A stretch of 64,000 nt of DNA, taken from Nocardia bovistercoris. Lineage in GTDB: Bacteria > Actinomycetota > Actinomycetes > Mycobacteriales > Mycobacteriaceae. Of the stretch, positions 52,157 through 61,137 are shown piece after piece; the stretch's first letter is position 1, and every line of letters starts with the position of its first letter. A program made the translations under genes and the position numbers. A model generated the notes under the pieces. That model was not told where the DNA came from. It searched no databases and saw only the letters and a list, made by a program, of their open reading frames with translations. The stretch covers positions 364,421 through 428,420 of the forward strand of contig NZ_JADMLG010000007.1 in the NCBI RefSeq assembly GCF_015674855.1, given 5' to 3'.

Positions 52157-52176
52157 CATGTGATCTACATCACATG
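52157..52176. promoter_or_regulatory. 20-bp inverted repeat CATGTGAT-CTAC-ATCACATG
   Basis: Perfect 8-bp arms with a 4-bp spacer, lying between the 51930 start and the 3' end of the gene at 52233. The preceding TGAGCATGTG resembles the TGAGCACATG in the TetR array at 50595-50608. It could be a second site of the same regulator. Confidence 0.5.
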
Positions 52177-52232
52177 TTGGGGTATTGTCTACGGGGTACG
52201 AAAAGTGCGGGGATCATATTTGCTCGCCGAAA

Positions 52233-52964
52233 TCACTTGGCGCGGTTCATCACCCGGTCGGCCGCGGCCCAGTGCGCGTCGGAGACCCACAACCGCGCGA
52301 AGGCGTCGACCGCCTCCTGCGGCGTCACCCCGGATACGACCCGCTTGACCTCGACCGCGGGCGCCGTGGCCAGCGACCGCGCCAGCCCGCGCCAGCCCGC
52401 GTCGAATTCGGCGCGCGGCAGCACCCGGTCCACCAGCCCGACCCGCAGCGCGGCGGGCGCGTCGAGGATCTCCCCCGAACCGGCGAGCATCAGCGCCCGG
52501 CCGTGGCCGACGAGCCGGGCCAGCCGCTCGGCGCCGCCCCACGCGGGCATGATCGCCAGCGACACCTGATTGAAGCCGATCTTGATGTCCTCGGCCGCGA
52601 TCCTGATGTCGGCGGCCACCGCGACCTCGGCGCCGCCGCCGAGGGCGTGCCCGTTGAGCGCGGCGATCACCGGGCCGGGAAACTCCGCAAGCCGGTCGCA
52701 GATGCCACGCATCCGCCAGGCCATCGCGGCCGCCTGCTCCTCGGTGCGCAGCGCCGCCAGTTGCTTCAGGTCGCCGCCGGAGACGAACGCCTTGTCGCCC
52801 GCGCCGGTGATGACCAGCGCCTTGGCCTCGGCGGCGGCGTCGATGGCCTTCTCCAGCTGGTCCATCGTGTCCGGCGCGATGGCATTGCGAGCCTGCGGGC
52901 GATTGATCGTCACGACCGCCAGCCCATCGGCCAACTCAAGCTCGACCATGTCTTGTTCTCCCAT
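52233..52964 (-). CDS. Enoyl-CoA hydratase/isomerase family protein with unusual active site
   Basis: A 243-residue crotonase-fold protein. The oxyanion loop NGHALGGGAEVAVAADIRIA is intact. The first classical catalytic Glu seems to be Gln (GFNQVSLAIMP) and the second Glu also lacks a clear match (GRALMLAG), so a standard hydratase mechanism is doubtful. It may be an isomerase, decarboxylase or C-C hydrolase of the same fold. It starts next to an operator-like site (52967-52981) and is divergent from an acyl-CoA synthetase. Confidence 0.87.
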   Translation of the reverse strand: MGEQDMVELELADGLAVVTINRPQARNAIAPDTMDQLEKAIDAAAEAKALVITGAGDKAFVSGGDLKQLAALRTEEQAAAMAWRMRGICDRLAEFPGPVIAALNGHALGGGAEVAVAADIRIAAEDIKIGFNQVSLAIMPAWGGAERLARLVGHGRALMLAGSGEILDAPAALRVGLVDRVLPRAEFDAGWRGLARSLATAPAVEVKRVVSGVTPQEAVDAFARLWVSDAHWAAADRVMNRAK

Positions 52965-52966
52965 GA

Positions 52967-52981
52967 GGAAATGTGATTCTC
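52967..52981. promoter_or_regulatory. 15-bp operator-like site GGAAAT-GTG-ATTCTC
   Basis: It sits in the 64-bp divergent region between the hydratase-like gene (start 52964) and the AMP-ligase (start 53029). It matches ATTCTC exactly and the other half (GGAAAT) at four of six bases of GAGAAT. The same GGAAAT half is found at 63828. TTCTCT-TGTGG-AGAGAA (52977-52993) overlaps it. Confidence 0.6.
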
Positions 52982-53028
52982 TTGTGGAGAGAACACTATA
53001 CGGGTTCGCTAGAAACGGGAGTTCAACG

Positions 53029-54588
53029 ATGCGCAGGATCCCCCTCGACCTGGTCCGGCACTATCGGGAACAGGGCTGGTGGACCTCGCGGACACTCGGC
53101 GAAATGCTGGCCGAAGGACTCGCCGCAGCCCCCGACGCGCCGTTTCGCATCCACTCCGCCAAACGCCCGTGGTCGGGCACCGTCGGCGAGGTCGAGCACA
53201 GCGCCCGCCGACTCGCCGCCGGACTGCGCCGCCGCGGCGTCGTCGCGGGCGACGTGATCGCCTTCCACCTGCCGAACTGGGTCGAGGCCGCGACCACCTT
53301 CTGGGCCTCGGCCCTCCTCGGCGCGACCGTCATGCCGATCGTGCACTTCTACGGCCGTAAGGAACTCACCCACATCCTCGGCACGGTGCAGCCGAAGGTC
53401 TTCGTCACCACCGACCTGCTCGGCGCCCCCGACAACTGCGCCGACCTGCGCGCGCGGATCCCGATCGTCGGCGTGGTCGGCGCGGATTTCGAGGACCTGC
53501 TCGACCCCGAGCCGATGACCGGGGTGGTTCCGGTGGATCCGGAACGGCCCGCCCTGATCGCGTTCACCTCCGGCACCACGCGCGCGCCGAAGGGCGTCGT
53601 GCACAGCCACGAGACGCTCGGCTACGAGACCCGCCAGCTGGCCGCCATGTATCCGACCGACCGAGGCTCGCAGCTCACCGCCGCGCCGGTCGGCCATTTC
53701 ATCGGCATGGTCAACGCGTTCTTGATCCCGGTACTGGATCGGATGCCGATCAATCTCATCGACGTCTGGGATCCGGCGACGGTGCTGCGGCTGATGCTGT
53801 CGGAGGGACTCACCGTCGGCGGCGGCGTGCCCTATCACGTGACCAGCCTGCTCGACCATCCCGACTACACCCCGGCGCACCTGCCGCACCTGCGCTACGC
53901 CGGACTCGGCGGCGCGGCGGTCCCGGTGGCGGTGGCGACCCGGCTGGCCGAGGCCGGCATCACCGTCTACCGCTCCTACGGCAGCACCGAACATCCCTCG
54001 ATCACCGGATCGCACCACACCGCGCCTGCGGCCAAGCGCCTCTACACCGACGGCGATCCGCTGCCGGGAGTGGAGATGCGCCTGGCCGAGGACGGCGAAA
54101 TCCTCAGTCGCGGACCGGATCTGTGCCTCGGGTACACCGACTCCGAGCTCACCGCGACCGTCTTCGACGCCGATGGCTGGTATCACACCGGCGATATCGG
54201 GGTGGTGGACGAGGACGGCTACCTGACCATCACCGACCGCAAGTCCGACATCATCATCCGCGGCGGCGAGAACGTCAGCGCGCTCGAGGTCGAGGAGGCG
54301 CTGCTCGGACTCGCGGGGGTGGCCGAGGCGGTCGCGGTGGCGGTGCCGGACCCGCGACTGGGCGAGCGCACCGCCGCGGTGCTGCGGATGCGGCCCGACC
54401 ACGCGGACCCGACGTTGGACGACCTGCGGGCGCATTTCGCGAGCGTCGGCATGGCCAAGCAGAAGTGGCCGGAGGAACTACACGTCGTCGCCGACTTCCC
54501 GCGCACGGCCAGCGGGAAAATCCAGAAGTTCGTGGTCAGACGTGATCTGGCCGACGCCAGGGGCGAGGGCGTTGCGGTACATCCCTGA
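53029..54588 (+). CDS. AMP-dependent acyl-CoA synthetase
   Basis: A 519-residue ANL-superfamily ligase: the phosphate loop is FTSGTTRAPKGVVHSH (Arg where Gly is usual), then YRSYGSTEHPS, WYHTGDIGVVDEDGYL, DRKSDIIIRGGENVS and the C-terminal Lys in TASGKIQK. It should make an acyl-AMP then acyl-CoA. The ATG at 53029 has GGGAG 7 nt upstream; an in-frame extension upstream is not family sequence. Confidence 0.92.
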   Translation: MRRIPLDLVRHYREQGWWTSRTLGEMLAEGLAAAPDAPFRIHSAKRPWSGTVGEVEHSARRLAAGLRRRGVVAGDVIAFHLPNWVEAATTFWASALLGATVMPIVHFYGRKELTHILGTVQPKVFVTTDLLGAPDNCADLRARIPIVGVVGADFEDLLDPEPMTGVVPVDPERPALIAFTSGTTRAPKGVVHSHETLGYETRQLAAMYPTDRGSQLTAAPVGHFIGMVNAFLIPVLDRMPINLIDVWDPATVLRLMLSEGLTVGGGVPYHVTSLLDHPDYTPAHLPHLRYAGLGGAAVPVAVATRLAEAGITVYRSYGSTEHPSITGSHHTAPAAKRLYTDGDPLPGVEMRLAEDGEILSRGPDLCLGYTDSELTATVFDADGWYHTGDIGVVDEDGYLTITDRKSDIIIRGGENVSALEVEEALLGLAGVAEAVAVAVPDPRLGERTAAVLRMRPDHADPTLDDLRAHFASVGMAKQKWPEELHVVADFPRTASGKIQKFVVRRDLADARGEGVAVHP

Positions 54589-54589
54589 C

Positions 54590-54604
54590 GAGAATAAGAT
54601 TCTC
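54590..54604. promoter_or_regulatory. 15-bp perfect operator-like palindrome GAGAAT-AAG-ATTCTC
   Basis: The best copy of the shared site, with perfectly symmetric 6-bp arms. It lies 1 nt after the ligase stop and 22 bp before the amidohydrolase ATG (54627), where it could block transcription of the downstream two-gene unit. Confidence 0.65.
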
Positions 54605-54626
54605 TCAAACGGATAAGGAGGATTCC

Positions 54627-55823
54627 ATGAGCAAAGTCGAGCTGCCTTACCAGCTCTTCGACGCCGACAACCACCTCTACGAGACCAAGGAGGCGCTCAC
54701 CCGGCATCTGCCCAAGCAGTACGCGGGCGCCATCCAGTACGTGGAGATCAACGGCCGCACCAAGATCGCGGTGCTCGGCCAGATCAGCGAGTACATCCCC
54801 AACCCGACCTTCGATGTCGTGGCGCGCCCCGGCGCGATGGAGGACTACTTCAAGAACGGCAACCCCGAGGGCAAGAGCCGTCGGGAGATCTTCGGCAAGT
54901 CGATGAAGGCGATCGACGCGTTCCGCAACCCGGAGGCCCGCCTCCAGGTCATGGACGATCTCCAGCTCGAACGCGCGCTCATGTTCCCGACCCTGGCCAG
55001 CCTGGTCGAAGAGCGCATGCGCCACCACCCCGAGCTCATCCACGCGGTCATCGAGTCGCTGAACCGCTGGATGCTCGACGACTGGGGCCAGGACGGCAGC
55101 TTCGTGCACTCCGGCCGCATCTTCACCATCCCGGTGATCACCCTGCCCATCGTGGAACGGGCCATCGCGGAACTGAACTGGGCCGTCGTCGAACACGGCG
55201 CCAAGGCCATCCTGGTCCGCCCGGCGCCGGTGCCGGGCTTCAAGGGCATGCGCTCGTTCGCGATGCCGGAGTTCGATCCGTTCTGGAAGCGGGTCGTCGA
55301 GCTGGACGTGCTGGTCACCATGCACTCCTCCGACAGCGGCTACTCGCGCTTCGACGCCGAGTGGGACGGCAACGACGCGGAGATGCTGCCGTTCCAGACC
55401 AACACCTTCGCGATGACCAACCAGTGGCGTCCGGTCACCGACGCGGTCGCGTCCTGGGTGTGCCACGGCGCGCTCAACCGGTTCCCCGACCTGAAGATCG
55501 CGGTCATCGAGAACGGTTCGGCCTGGCTCGAGCCGCTGCTGCAGCAGCTGTCCGACGTCTACAAGAAGGCGCCGGAGGGCTTCGGCTTCCGCGACCCGAT
55601 CGAGGCCATCAAGCAGAGCCTCTACGTGAGCCCGTTCTGGGAAGAGGACCTGCAGCGCCTGTCCGACGTCATGGGCGTCGACCACGTGCTGTTCGGTTCG
55701 GACTGGCCGCACCCCGAGGGTCTGGCCGAGCCCGCGCGCTACATCCACGAGATCAAGGACATGCCGCTGGAGAACCAGGCGAAGATCATGGGCGGCAACC
55801 TGGCGCGGCTGCTCAAGGTATGA
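54627..55823 (+). CDS. Amidohydrolase-2 family protein
   Basis: A 398-residue TIM-barrel protein. The N-terminal FDADNHLYE replaces the usual DxHxH metal motif; further candidate ligands are TMHSSDSGYS (His near 230) and GSDWPHPEG (Asp near 353). The family includes decarboxylases (ACMSD, gamma-resorcylate) and hydrolases. Its stop overlaps the FadD3-like ligase start (ATGA). AAGGAGG precedes the ATG by 6 nt. Confidence 0.88.
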   Translation: MSKVELPYQLFDADNHLYETKEALTRHLPKQYAGAIQYVEINGRTKIAVLGQISEYIPNPTFDVVARPGAMEDYFKNGNPEGKSRREIFGKSMKAIDAFRNPEARLQVMDDLQLERALMFPTLASLVEERMRHHPELIHAVIESLNRWMLDDWGQDGSFVHSGRIFTIPVITLPIVERAIAELNWAVVEHGAKAILVRPAPVPGFKGMRSFAMPEFDPFWKRVVELDVLVTMHSSDSGYSRFDAEWDGNDAEMLPFQTNTFAMTNQWRPVTDAVASWVCHGALNRFPDLKIAVIENGSAWLEPLLQQLSDVYKKAPEGFGFRDPIEAIKQSLYVSPFWEEDLQRLSDVMGVDHVLFGSDWPHPEGLAEPARYIHEIKDMPLENQAKIMGGNLARLLKV

Positions 55824-57247
55824 CCTGGGAGACCATCCCGCAGATGGTCCTGTCCGCCGCCGACCGCTTCGGTTCCGCCGAAGCGGTCGTCGACGGCGAC
55901 CTGCGGTGGAGTTTCGTCGACCTCGCCGACCGGGTCCGCCGGGCGGCGGGGGCGTTCGCGCGAGCGGGCGTCGGCAAGGGCGACCGGGTCGCGGTCTGGG
56001 CGCCCAATTCGGCCGAATGGATCGTGGCCGCGTTCGGGCTCGTCACCGCGGGCGGCGTGCTCGTCCCGGTGAACACCCGCTTCAAATCCGAGGAAGCGGG
56101 CGACATCATCGGGCGCAGCGGCTCGAAGATGGTGCTGGTCCAGCAGGGATTCCTCGGCGTCGAACACGGTCCGGGCATCGACGTGCCTGTCATCGACCTG
56201 AAGTCCGAATTCCTCACCGACGCAGACCCTTTCGAGGTCGAATCGGCGGCCGACGACATCGCCGACATCATCTACACCTCGGGCACCACCGGTCGCCCGA
56301 AGGGCGTGATGATGAATCACCGCCAGACGCTGCGGCTCTACGCGGAATGGTGCGATCTGGCCGATCTGCGCGAGGGCGACCGGTATCTGATCGTCAACCC
56401 GTTCTTCCACACCTTCGGCTACAAGGCCGGGCTGATCTCCTCGCTGATCCGCGGCGCGACCATCCTGCCGGTGCCGGTGTTCGACGCCGACCGGGTGCTG
56501 GAACTCGTCGCGCGCGAACGGATCACCATGCTGCCCGGCCCGCCAACGCTCTACCACTCGCTGCTCGAGGCCGCGGGCACGCACGACCTGTCGTCGCTGC
56601 GCGCGGCGGTGACCGGCGCCGCCGACATCCCGGTGGAACTGATCCGGCGCATCCGCGAGGAGTTGCCGTTCACCTCGATCATGACCGGCTACGGGCTCAC
56701 CGAGGCCGGGACCGCCACCGCGTCCCGTTCTGGCGACACCGCCGAACAGATCGCGACCACGGTCGGCAAACCCTGCGACGGGGTCGAGATCGCGGTGGCC
56801 GACGACGGCGAGGTGCTGGTGCGCGGCTACAGCGTCATGCAGGGTTACCTGGACGATCCGGCCGCGACCGCCGAGGCGATCGACGCCGAGGGCTGGCTGC
56901 ACACCGGCGACCTCGGCAGCATCGACGACAGCGGCCACCTGCGCATCGTCGGACGCAAGAAGGACATGTTCATCGTCGGCGGCTTCAACGCCTATCCGGC
57001 CGAGATCGAGGGCTTCCTGCTGGAGCATCCGGCCGTGGTGCAGGCCGCGGTGATCGGGGTCCCCGACGAACGGCTCGGCCAGGTGGGTCGGGCGTTCGTG
57101 GTCACCCGCACGCCGGTCACCGAGGCCGAGCTCATCGAGTGGAGCCGTGATCGCATGGCAGGCTTCAAGATCCCGCGTTCGGTGCGGTTCCTGGACGCGT
57201 TGCCGCTCAACGCGACCGGGAAGGTCCAGAAAGACCTCCTGCACTGA
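55820..57247 (+). CDS. FadD3-like acyl-CoA synthetase
   Basis: A 475-residue ANL ligase: YTSGTTGRPKGVMMNH, NPFFHTFGYKAGLISSLIRG, MTGYGLTEAG, WLHTGDLGSID and catalytic Lys in NATGKVQK. The HxFGYKAG block and overall length resemble M. tuberculosis FadD3, which activates the steroid-ring fragment HIP. Orthology is not proven. It is translationally coupled to the amidohydrolase by ATGA. Confidence 0.9.
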   Translation: MTWETIPQMVLSAADRFGSAEAVVDGDLRWSFVDLADRVRRAAGAFARAGVGKGDRVAVWAPNSAEWIVAAFGLVTAGGVLVPVNTRFKSEEAGDIIGRSGSKMVLVQQGFLGVEHGPGIDVPVIDLKSEFLTDADPFEVESAADDIADIIYTSGTTGRPKGVMMNHRQTLRLYAEWCDLADLREGDRYLIVNPFFHTFGYKAGLISSLIRGATILPVPVFDADRVLELVARERITMLPGPPTLYHSLLEAAGTHDLSSLRAAVTGAADIPVELIRRIREELPFTSIMTGYGLTEAGTATASRSGDTAEQIATTVGKPCDGVEIAVADDGEVLVRGYSVMQGYLDDPAATAEAIDAEGWLHTGDLGSIDDSGHLRIVGRKKDMFIVGGFNAYPAEIEGFLLEHPAVVQAAVIGVPDERLGQVGRAFVVTRTPVTEAELIEWSRDRMAGFKIPRSVRFLDALPLNATGKVQKDLLH

Positions 57248-57332
57248 CACACAATGCACCGGTCCGTATCCGGACCGAGGGGTGCCTGGATGTCGACCGA
57301 ACGGGTTGCCGGGGTGTATCTTGTCACCATAG

Positions 57333-57347
57333 GAGAGTGGCATTCTC
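57333..57347. promoter_or_regulatory. 15-bp operator-like site GAGAGT-GGC-ATTCTC
   Basis: One mismatch from the symmetric consensus. It lies 93 bp upstream of the second amidohydrolase (GTG 57441), in a 193-bp gap, consistent with an independent promoter for that gene. Confidence 0.6.
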
Positions 57348-57440
57348 TTCATTCAAGAAGGTACGTCTCGCCGCGATCCGCACCGCGAACCCGATGGAGC
57401 GCACGCCAACCCGCAGCCCCGCGAACAGCCGAGGAGTCAC

Positions 57441-58697
57441 GTGAACGCCGACGATCTGATCCTGGTGAGCATCGACGACCATGTGGTCGAACCGCTCGAC
57501 ATGTTCAAAGGCCACGTTCCGCAGAAATACGCCGAATACACGCCCAAGGTCGTGGCCAACGAGAACGGCATCGACCAGTGGATCTACCGTGACCGTCCGA
57601 CCGGCGTCACCGGACTCAACGCCGTGGTCACCTGGCCTCCCGAGGAATGGGGATACGACCCCGCCGGTTACGCCGAAATGCGGCCCGCCGTCTACGACGT
57701 GCACCAGCGCGTGCGCGACATGGACGCCAACGGCGTCCTCGCCTCCATGTGCTTCCCCACCTTCACCGGATTCAGCGCGGGTCACCTCAGCCGCGGCGGC
57801 CAGGACGAGATCACCGTCGCCATGATCTCGGCCTACAACGACTGGCACATCGACAACTGGGCGGGCGCCTACCCCGGCCGCTTCATCCCGATCGGCATCC
57901 TGCCCATGTGGGACCCCGCGCTCATCGTGGCCGAGATCGAACGCCTCGCCGAGCGCGGCTGCCACTCGGTGACCATGCCCGAACTCCCGCACATCGACGG
58001 CCTGCCCAGCTACCACGACATCGACCACTGGGCGCCGGTGTTCCAGGCGCTCTCGGACCACGACACGGTGATGAACCTGCACATCGGACAGGGTTTCGGC
58101 GTGCTGAAGCTGGCCCCGGACGCCCCCATCGACAACTTGATGGTGCTCGCGCCGAGCATTTCGCTCATCGCGGCGCAGGATCTGCTGTGGGGTCCGGCGT
58201 TCCGCACGTTCCCGAAGCTGAAGGTGGCGCTGTCCGAGGGCGGCGTCGGCTGGATCCCGTTCTTCCTCGACCGCTCCGACCGGCACTACACCAACCAGCG
58301 CTGGCTGCGCCGCGACTTCGGCGGCAAACTGCCCAGCGAGGTGTTCCGCGAGCATGTGTTGGCCTGCTACGTGACCGATCCGACGGCGCTGAAGTTCCGC
58401 CACGACATCGGCATCGACAACATCGCCTGGGAATGCGACTACCCGCACTCGGACTCCATCTGGCCCAACGCGCCGGAGTTCGTGCTCAACGAGTTGCAGG
58501 CCGCGGGCGCCGACGACGGCGACATCCACAAGATCACCTGGGAGAACGCCTGCCGTCACTTCAACTGGGATCCGTTCGCGCACATCCCGCGTGAACAGGC
58601 CACCGTCGGCGCGCTGCGCGCCACCGCCACCGATGTCGACATCTCGACCCGGTCGCGCAAGGAATACGCCGAGGCGTACGCGAGCAAGGCGAGCTGA
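57441..58697 (+). CDS. Amidohydrolase-2 family protein (second)
   Basis: A 418-residue protein of the same superfamily as 54627-55823 but only distantly related. It starts LVSIDDHVVEP (DDH metal motif) and has MNLHIGQGF and ECDYPHSDS as later candidate ligands. This resembles the actinobacterial ACMSD-like hydrolase/decarboxylase group. GTG start with GAGGAG just upstream. A strong terminator-like hairpin follows. Confidence 0.88.
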   Translation: MNADDLILVSIDDHVVEPLDMFKGHVPQKYAEYTPKVVANENGIDQWIYRDRPTGVTGLNAVVTWPPEEWGYDPAGYAEMRPAVYDVHQRVRDMDANGVLASMCFPTFTGFSAGHLSRGGQDEITVAMISAYNDWHIDNWAGAYPGRFIPIGILPMWDPALIVAEIERLAERGCHSVTMPELPHIDGLPSYHDIDHWAPVFQALSDHDTVMNLHIGQGFGVLKLAPDAPIDNLMVLAPSISLIAAQDLLWGPAFRTFPKLKVALSEGGVGWIPFFLDRSDRHYTNQRWLRRDFGGKLPSEVFREHVLACYVTDPTALKFRHDIGIDNIAWECDYPHSDSIWPNAPEFVLNELQAAGADDGDIHKITWENACRHFNWDPFAHIPREQATVGALRATATDVDISTRSRKEYAEAYASKAS

Positions 58698-58739
58698 GCG
58701 GACGCGTCGCGGGGCGGTTCAGCACCGCCCGAACCACGG

Positions 58740-58768
58740 AGCCCCGGTCGGATCAACCGACCGGGGCT
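58740..58768. terminator. Bidirectional terminator hairpin
   Basis: AGCCCCGGTCGG and CCGACCGGGGCT form a perfect 12-bp stem around ATCAA. It lies between the convergent genes ending at 58697 (plus) and 58784 (minus). There is no long U-tract, as usual in high-GC actinobacteria. Confidence 0.8.
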
Positions 58769-58783
58769 CTTCGGTATTCGAAT

Positions 58784-59941
58784 CTAGGCGGGACCTTCGA
58801 GAATGGTCACCGCGGCGACGGCGGTCGGGCCGCCGAGGTTGTGCGCCAAGCCGATGCGCGCGCCGTCGACCTGGTTCACCGCGTCGCCGCGCAACTGCTC
58901 GAACAGCTCGACGCACTGCGCGACGCCCGTCGCGCCCGGCGGATGCCCCTTGGCCTTCAGCCCGCCGCTCGGATTGACCGGCAGCGCGCCGCCCAGCGCG
59001 GTGACGCCCGCCTCCACCAGTTTGTGCGCCTCGAAACGCTCGGCGAAACCGAGGTCCTCGTAGCTCATCAACTCGATGCCGGTGAAGTAGTCGTGCACCT
59101 CGGCGACATCGACGTCGGCCGGGGCGAGACCCGCCATCGCGAACGCGGCGCGCGCGGCGCGCACCGTGGCCGGGAAGGTGGTCATATCCCGCTTGTGCTG
59201 GTGCATCACCGTGTCGAGGCCGAGGCCGACCCCGCGCACCCAGACCGGGCGATCGGTGTAGCGGTCGACCACGTCCTCGGCGACCAGGATCAGCGCCGCC
59301 GCGCCGTCGCTCTGCGGCACGCAGTCGTAGACGCCGAACGGATCGGCCACGATCGGCGCCGACAGCGCCTGATCGACGGTGATCTCGAAACGCAGCCGCG
59401 CCTTCGGGTTGGCCGCGCCGTTGCGGTGGTTCTTCACCGCGATCATCGCCATGTGCTCCCTGGTCGCGGGCGACTCGTAGAGGTAGCGGTTGACGTGCAG
59501 CGCGAAGCCCGCGTGCGGGAACAGGCCGAGTTGATGATCCCATGCGCGGTCGCCGGCGACGGGCTCCCAGGTGCCGAGCAGATCCTTCTGCGCGTTCTCG
59601 CGCAACTTGTCGGCTCCGATCACCAGGGCCACGTCGACGGCGCCGCTGGACAGCGCGAACAGCGCGTTGCGCACCGCGTCGTTGCCGGTGGCGCAAGAAT
59701 TCTCGATGTGGGTCACCGGGAGCCCGTGCAGGCCGAGGGCGTCGGCGAGCACGCCCGCGGGGAATCCGTCGGTAGCCCCCAGCGCCCCGAACCAGGCGGC
59801 GCCCAGATCCGAGGTGCGGATGCCCTTGTCCACCGAGGCCGCGCATTCGGCGAAGGCCATCGGCAGCAGATCCTTGATGCCGAGCGCGAAATGTTCGGCG
59901 AAGGCGGTCATGCCCGCGCCGACGATGGCCACTCTTCTCAT
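58784..59941 (-). CDS. Thiolase-family protein (Ltp/SCP2-like)
   Basis: A 385-residue thiolase-fold protein. Nucleophile ENSCATGNDA, VHDYFTGIELMSYEDLGF (Ltp/SCP2-thiolase signature) and an intact His in GGLKAKGHPPGATG. Both key thiolase residues are present, unlike the Ltp-like protein at 32384. It is the last gene of a four-gene operon and starts in an ATGA overlap with the KAS-like-DUF35 fusion gene, a likely structural partner. Confidence 0.9.
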   Translation of the reverse strand: MRRVAIVGAGMTAFAEHFALGIKDLLPMAFAECAASVDKGIRTSDLGAAWFGALGATDGFPAGVLADALGLHGLPVTHIENSCATGNDAVRNALFALSSGAVDVALVIGADKLRENAQKDLLGTWEPVAGDRAWDHQLGLFPHAGFALHVNRYLYESPATREHMAMIAVKNHRNGAANPKARLRFEITVDQALSAPIVADPFGVYDCVPQSDGAAALILVAEDVVDRYTDRPVWVRGVGLGLDTVMHQHKRDMTTFPATVRAARAAFAMAGLAPADVDVAEVHDYFTGIELMSYEDLGFAERFEAHKLVEAGVTALGGALPVNPSGGLKAKGHPPGATGVAQCVELFEQLRGDAVNQVDGARIGLAHNLGGPTAVAAVTILEGPA

Positions 59942-61116
59942 ACCGCCTCCGGTTCGGGCTCGAACGCGTACCCGTAGTCGGGCACGCCGGATCGCATCGC
60001 CACCCGGCGCAGCACCATCCGGCCCCGGTCGCCGATGCCGACGGTGCCGGGATCGGCGCCGGTCACCTTGGCCAGCGCGCGCACCCCGACCTCGTCGAGT
60101 TCGACGATCACCACCGAATACGGGCTCCGCTGGCCCGGCACCGGGATGCGCACGGTGGTCTCGGCGTAGACCACGCCGGTGCGCGGCAGCGGGACCAGGA
60201 CGTAGTCGGTGCTCAGCGAGCCGTCGCCCGCGATGCGATAGCGCGGCGGGAAATCCAGGTCGCCGTCCTCGCCGTGGCGGCCCGCCTCCCAGCGGACCTT
60301 GGCCTCGAAGGCGCGCTCGTAGGCGGCCAGCGAGATCGGCGGATCGGTGCCCGCAAGCACCTCGCCCTCGGGCAGCGCGCGCGACGGCGGTTCGACGCGG
60401 CGCACGGTCACCGGGCCCGCCACCACCGTGACACCGGACAGGTTGGCCTGTTCGACGCCGACGAGCAGGCCCGCGCTCTCCCATTCGGCCATGGCGGCGA
60501 GCGCGAACAGGCTCGAACTCGCCCCGGTGGTCGGCAGCTGCGGCGGCGGGGCCAGACACAGCGCGACGGCCTGCTTGTGGTCGACGCCCGCCACCGACAC
60601 CGGGGTGTCGAGCCAGGCCGCCGACAGCGAGGCCATCAGGCCGCGTTCGTGCAGCAGGCGCGGATCGCCGTAGTCGTGCACCGCGCCGACCGCGTTGCGG
60701 GTGCGCACCGGAAGGCTGCGCGCCACCCGCGCCGCGGTGCGTACCTGCATGCCCGCGCGCTCGGACACCAGCGCGGCGACCGCGCCGGCCGGCTCCACGT
60801 CGACGCCGATCACCAGCGTGCGCGGCCGCGCCGAACTCAGCGCGTCCAGCGTCGCGGGCGCGCCGCCGAGGCGCTCTATCACCTCGAGTTCGGGATCGAG
60901 ACCGAGACCGGCGAGCAGGACCGCCGCGTTGCTGCTCTCCATCAGCGGCAGATCCCGGCTGACGACGACCACGCGTTCCACCGGTTCGCCGTCGGCGACC
61001 GCGGCGCGGCCCGCTTCGACGGCGAGTGTCACCGCGTCCTCGTCGTCGCCGGTCACCCGGCTTCGTCTGTCGCCCCAACAGGGCAGGTACGTCCCGAGGG
61101 ACGTGACATACGGCAC
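59938..61116 (-). CDS. KAS III/HMGCS-like domain fused to a DUF35 OB-fold
   Basis: A 392-residue protein. The N-terminus (TSLGTYLPCWGDRR, then DDEDAVTLAVEAGRAAV) is that of the HMG-CoA-synthase/KAS III family, but the catalytic Cys region (ERLGGAPATLDAL) contains no Cys. From about residue 270, PPISLAAYERAFEAKVRW and FPPRYRIAGDGSLSTDYVLV form a DUF35-type OB-fold without the zinc-binding Cys. It may be a non-catalytic scaffold for the coupled thiolase. An archaeal thiolase-DUF35-HMGCS complex is the closest known arrangement. Confidence 0.75.
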   Translation of the reverse strand: MPYVTSLGTYLPCWGDRRSRVTGDDEDAVTLAVEAGRAAVADGEPVERVVVVSRDLPLMESSNAAVLLAGLGLDPELEVIERLGGAPATLDALSSARPRTLVIGVDVEPAGAVAALVSERAGMQVRTAARVARSLPVRTRNAVGAVHDYGDPRLLHERGLMASLSAAWLDTPVSVAGVDHKQAVALCLAPPPQLPTTGASSSLFALAAMAEWESAGLLVGVEQANLSGVTVVAGPVTVRRVEPPSRALPEGEVLAGTDPPISLAAYERAFEAKVRWEAGRHGEDGDLDFPPRYRIAGDGSLSTDYVLVPLPRTGVVYAETTVRIPVPGQRSPYSVVIVELDEVGVRALAKVTGADPGTVGIGDRGRMVLRRVAMRSGVPDYGYAFEPEPEAV

Positions 61117-61137
61117 CGATCGGCCCCTTTCCCGTAA

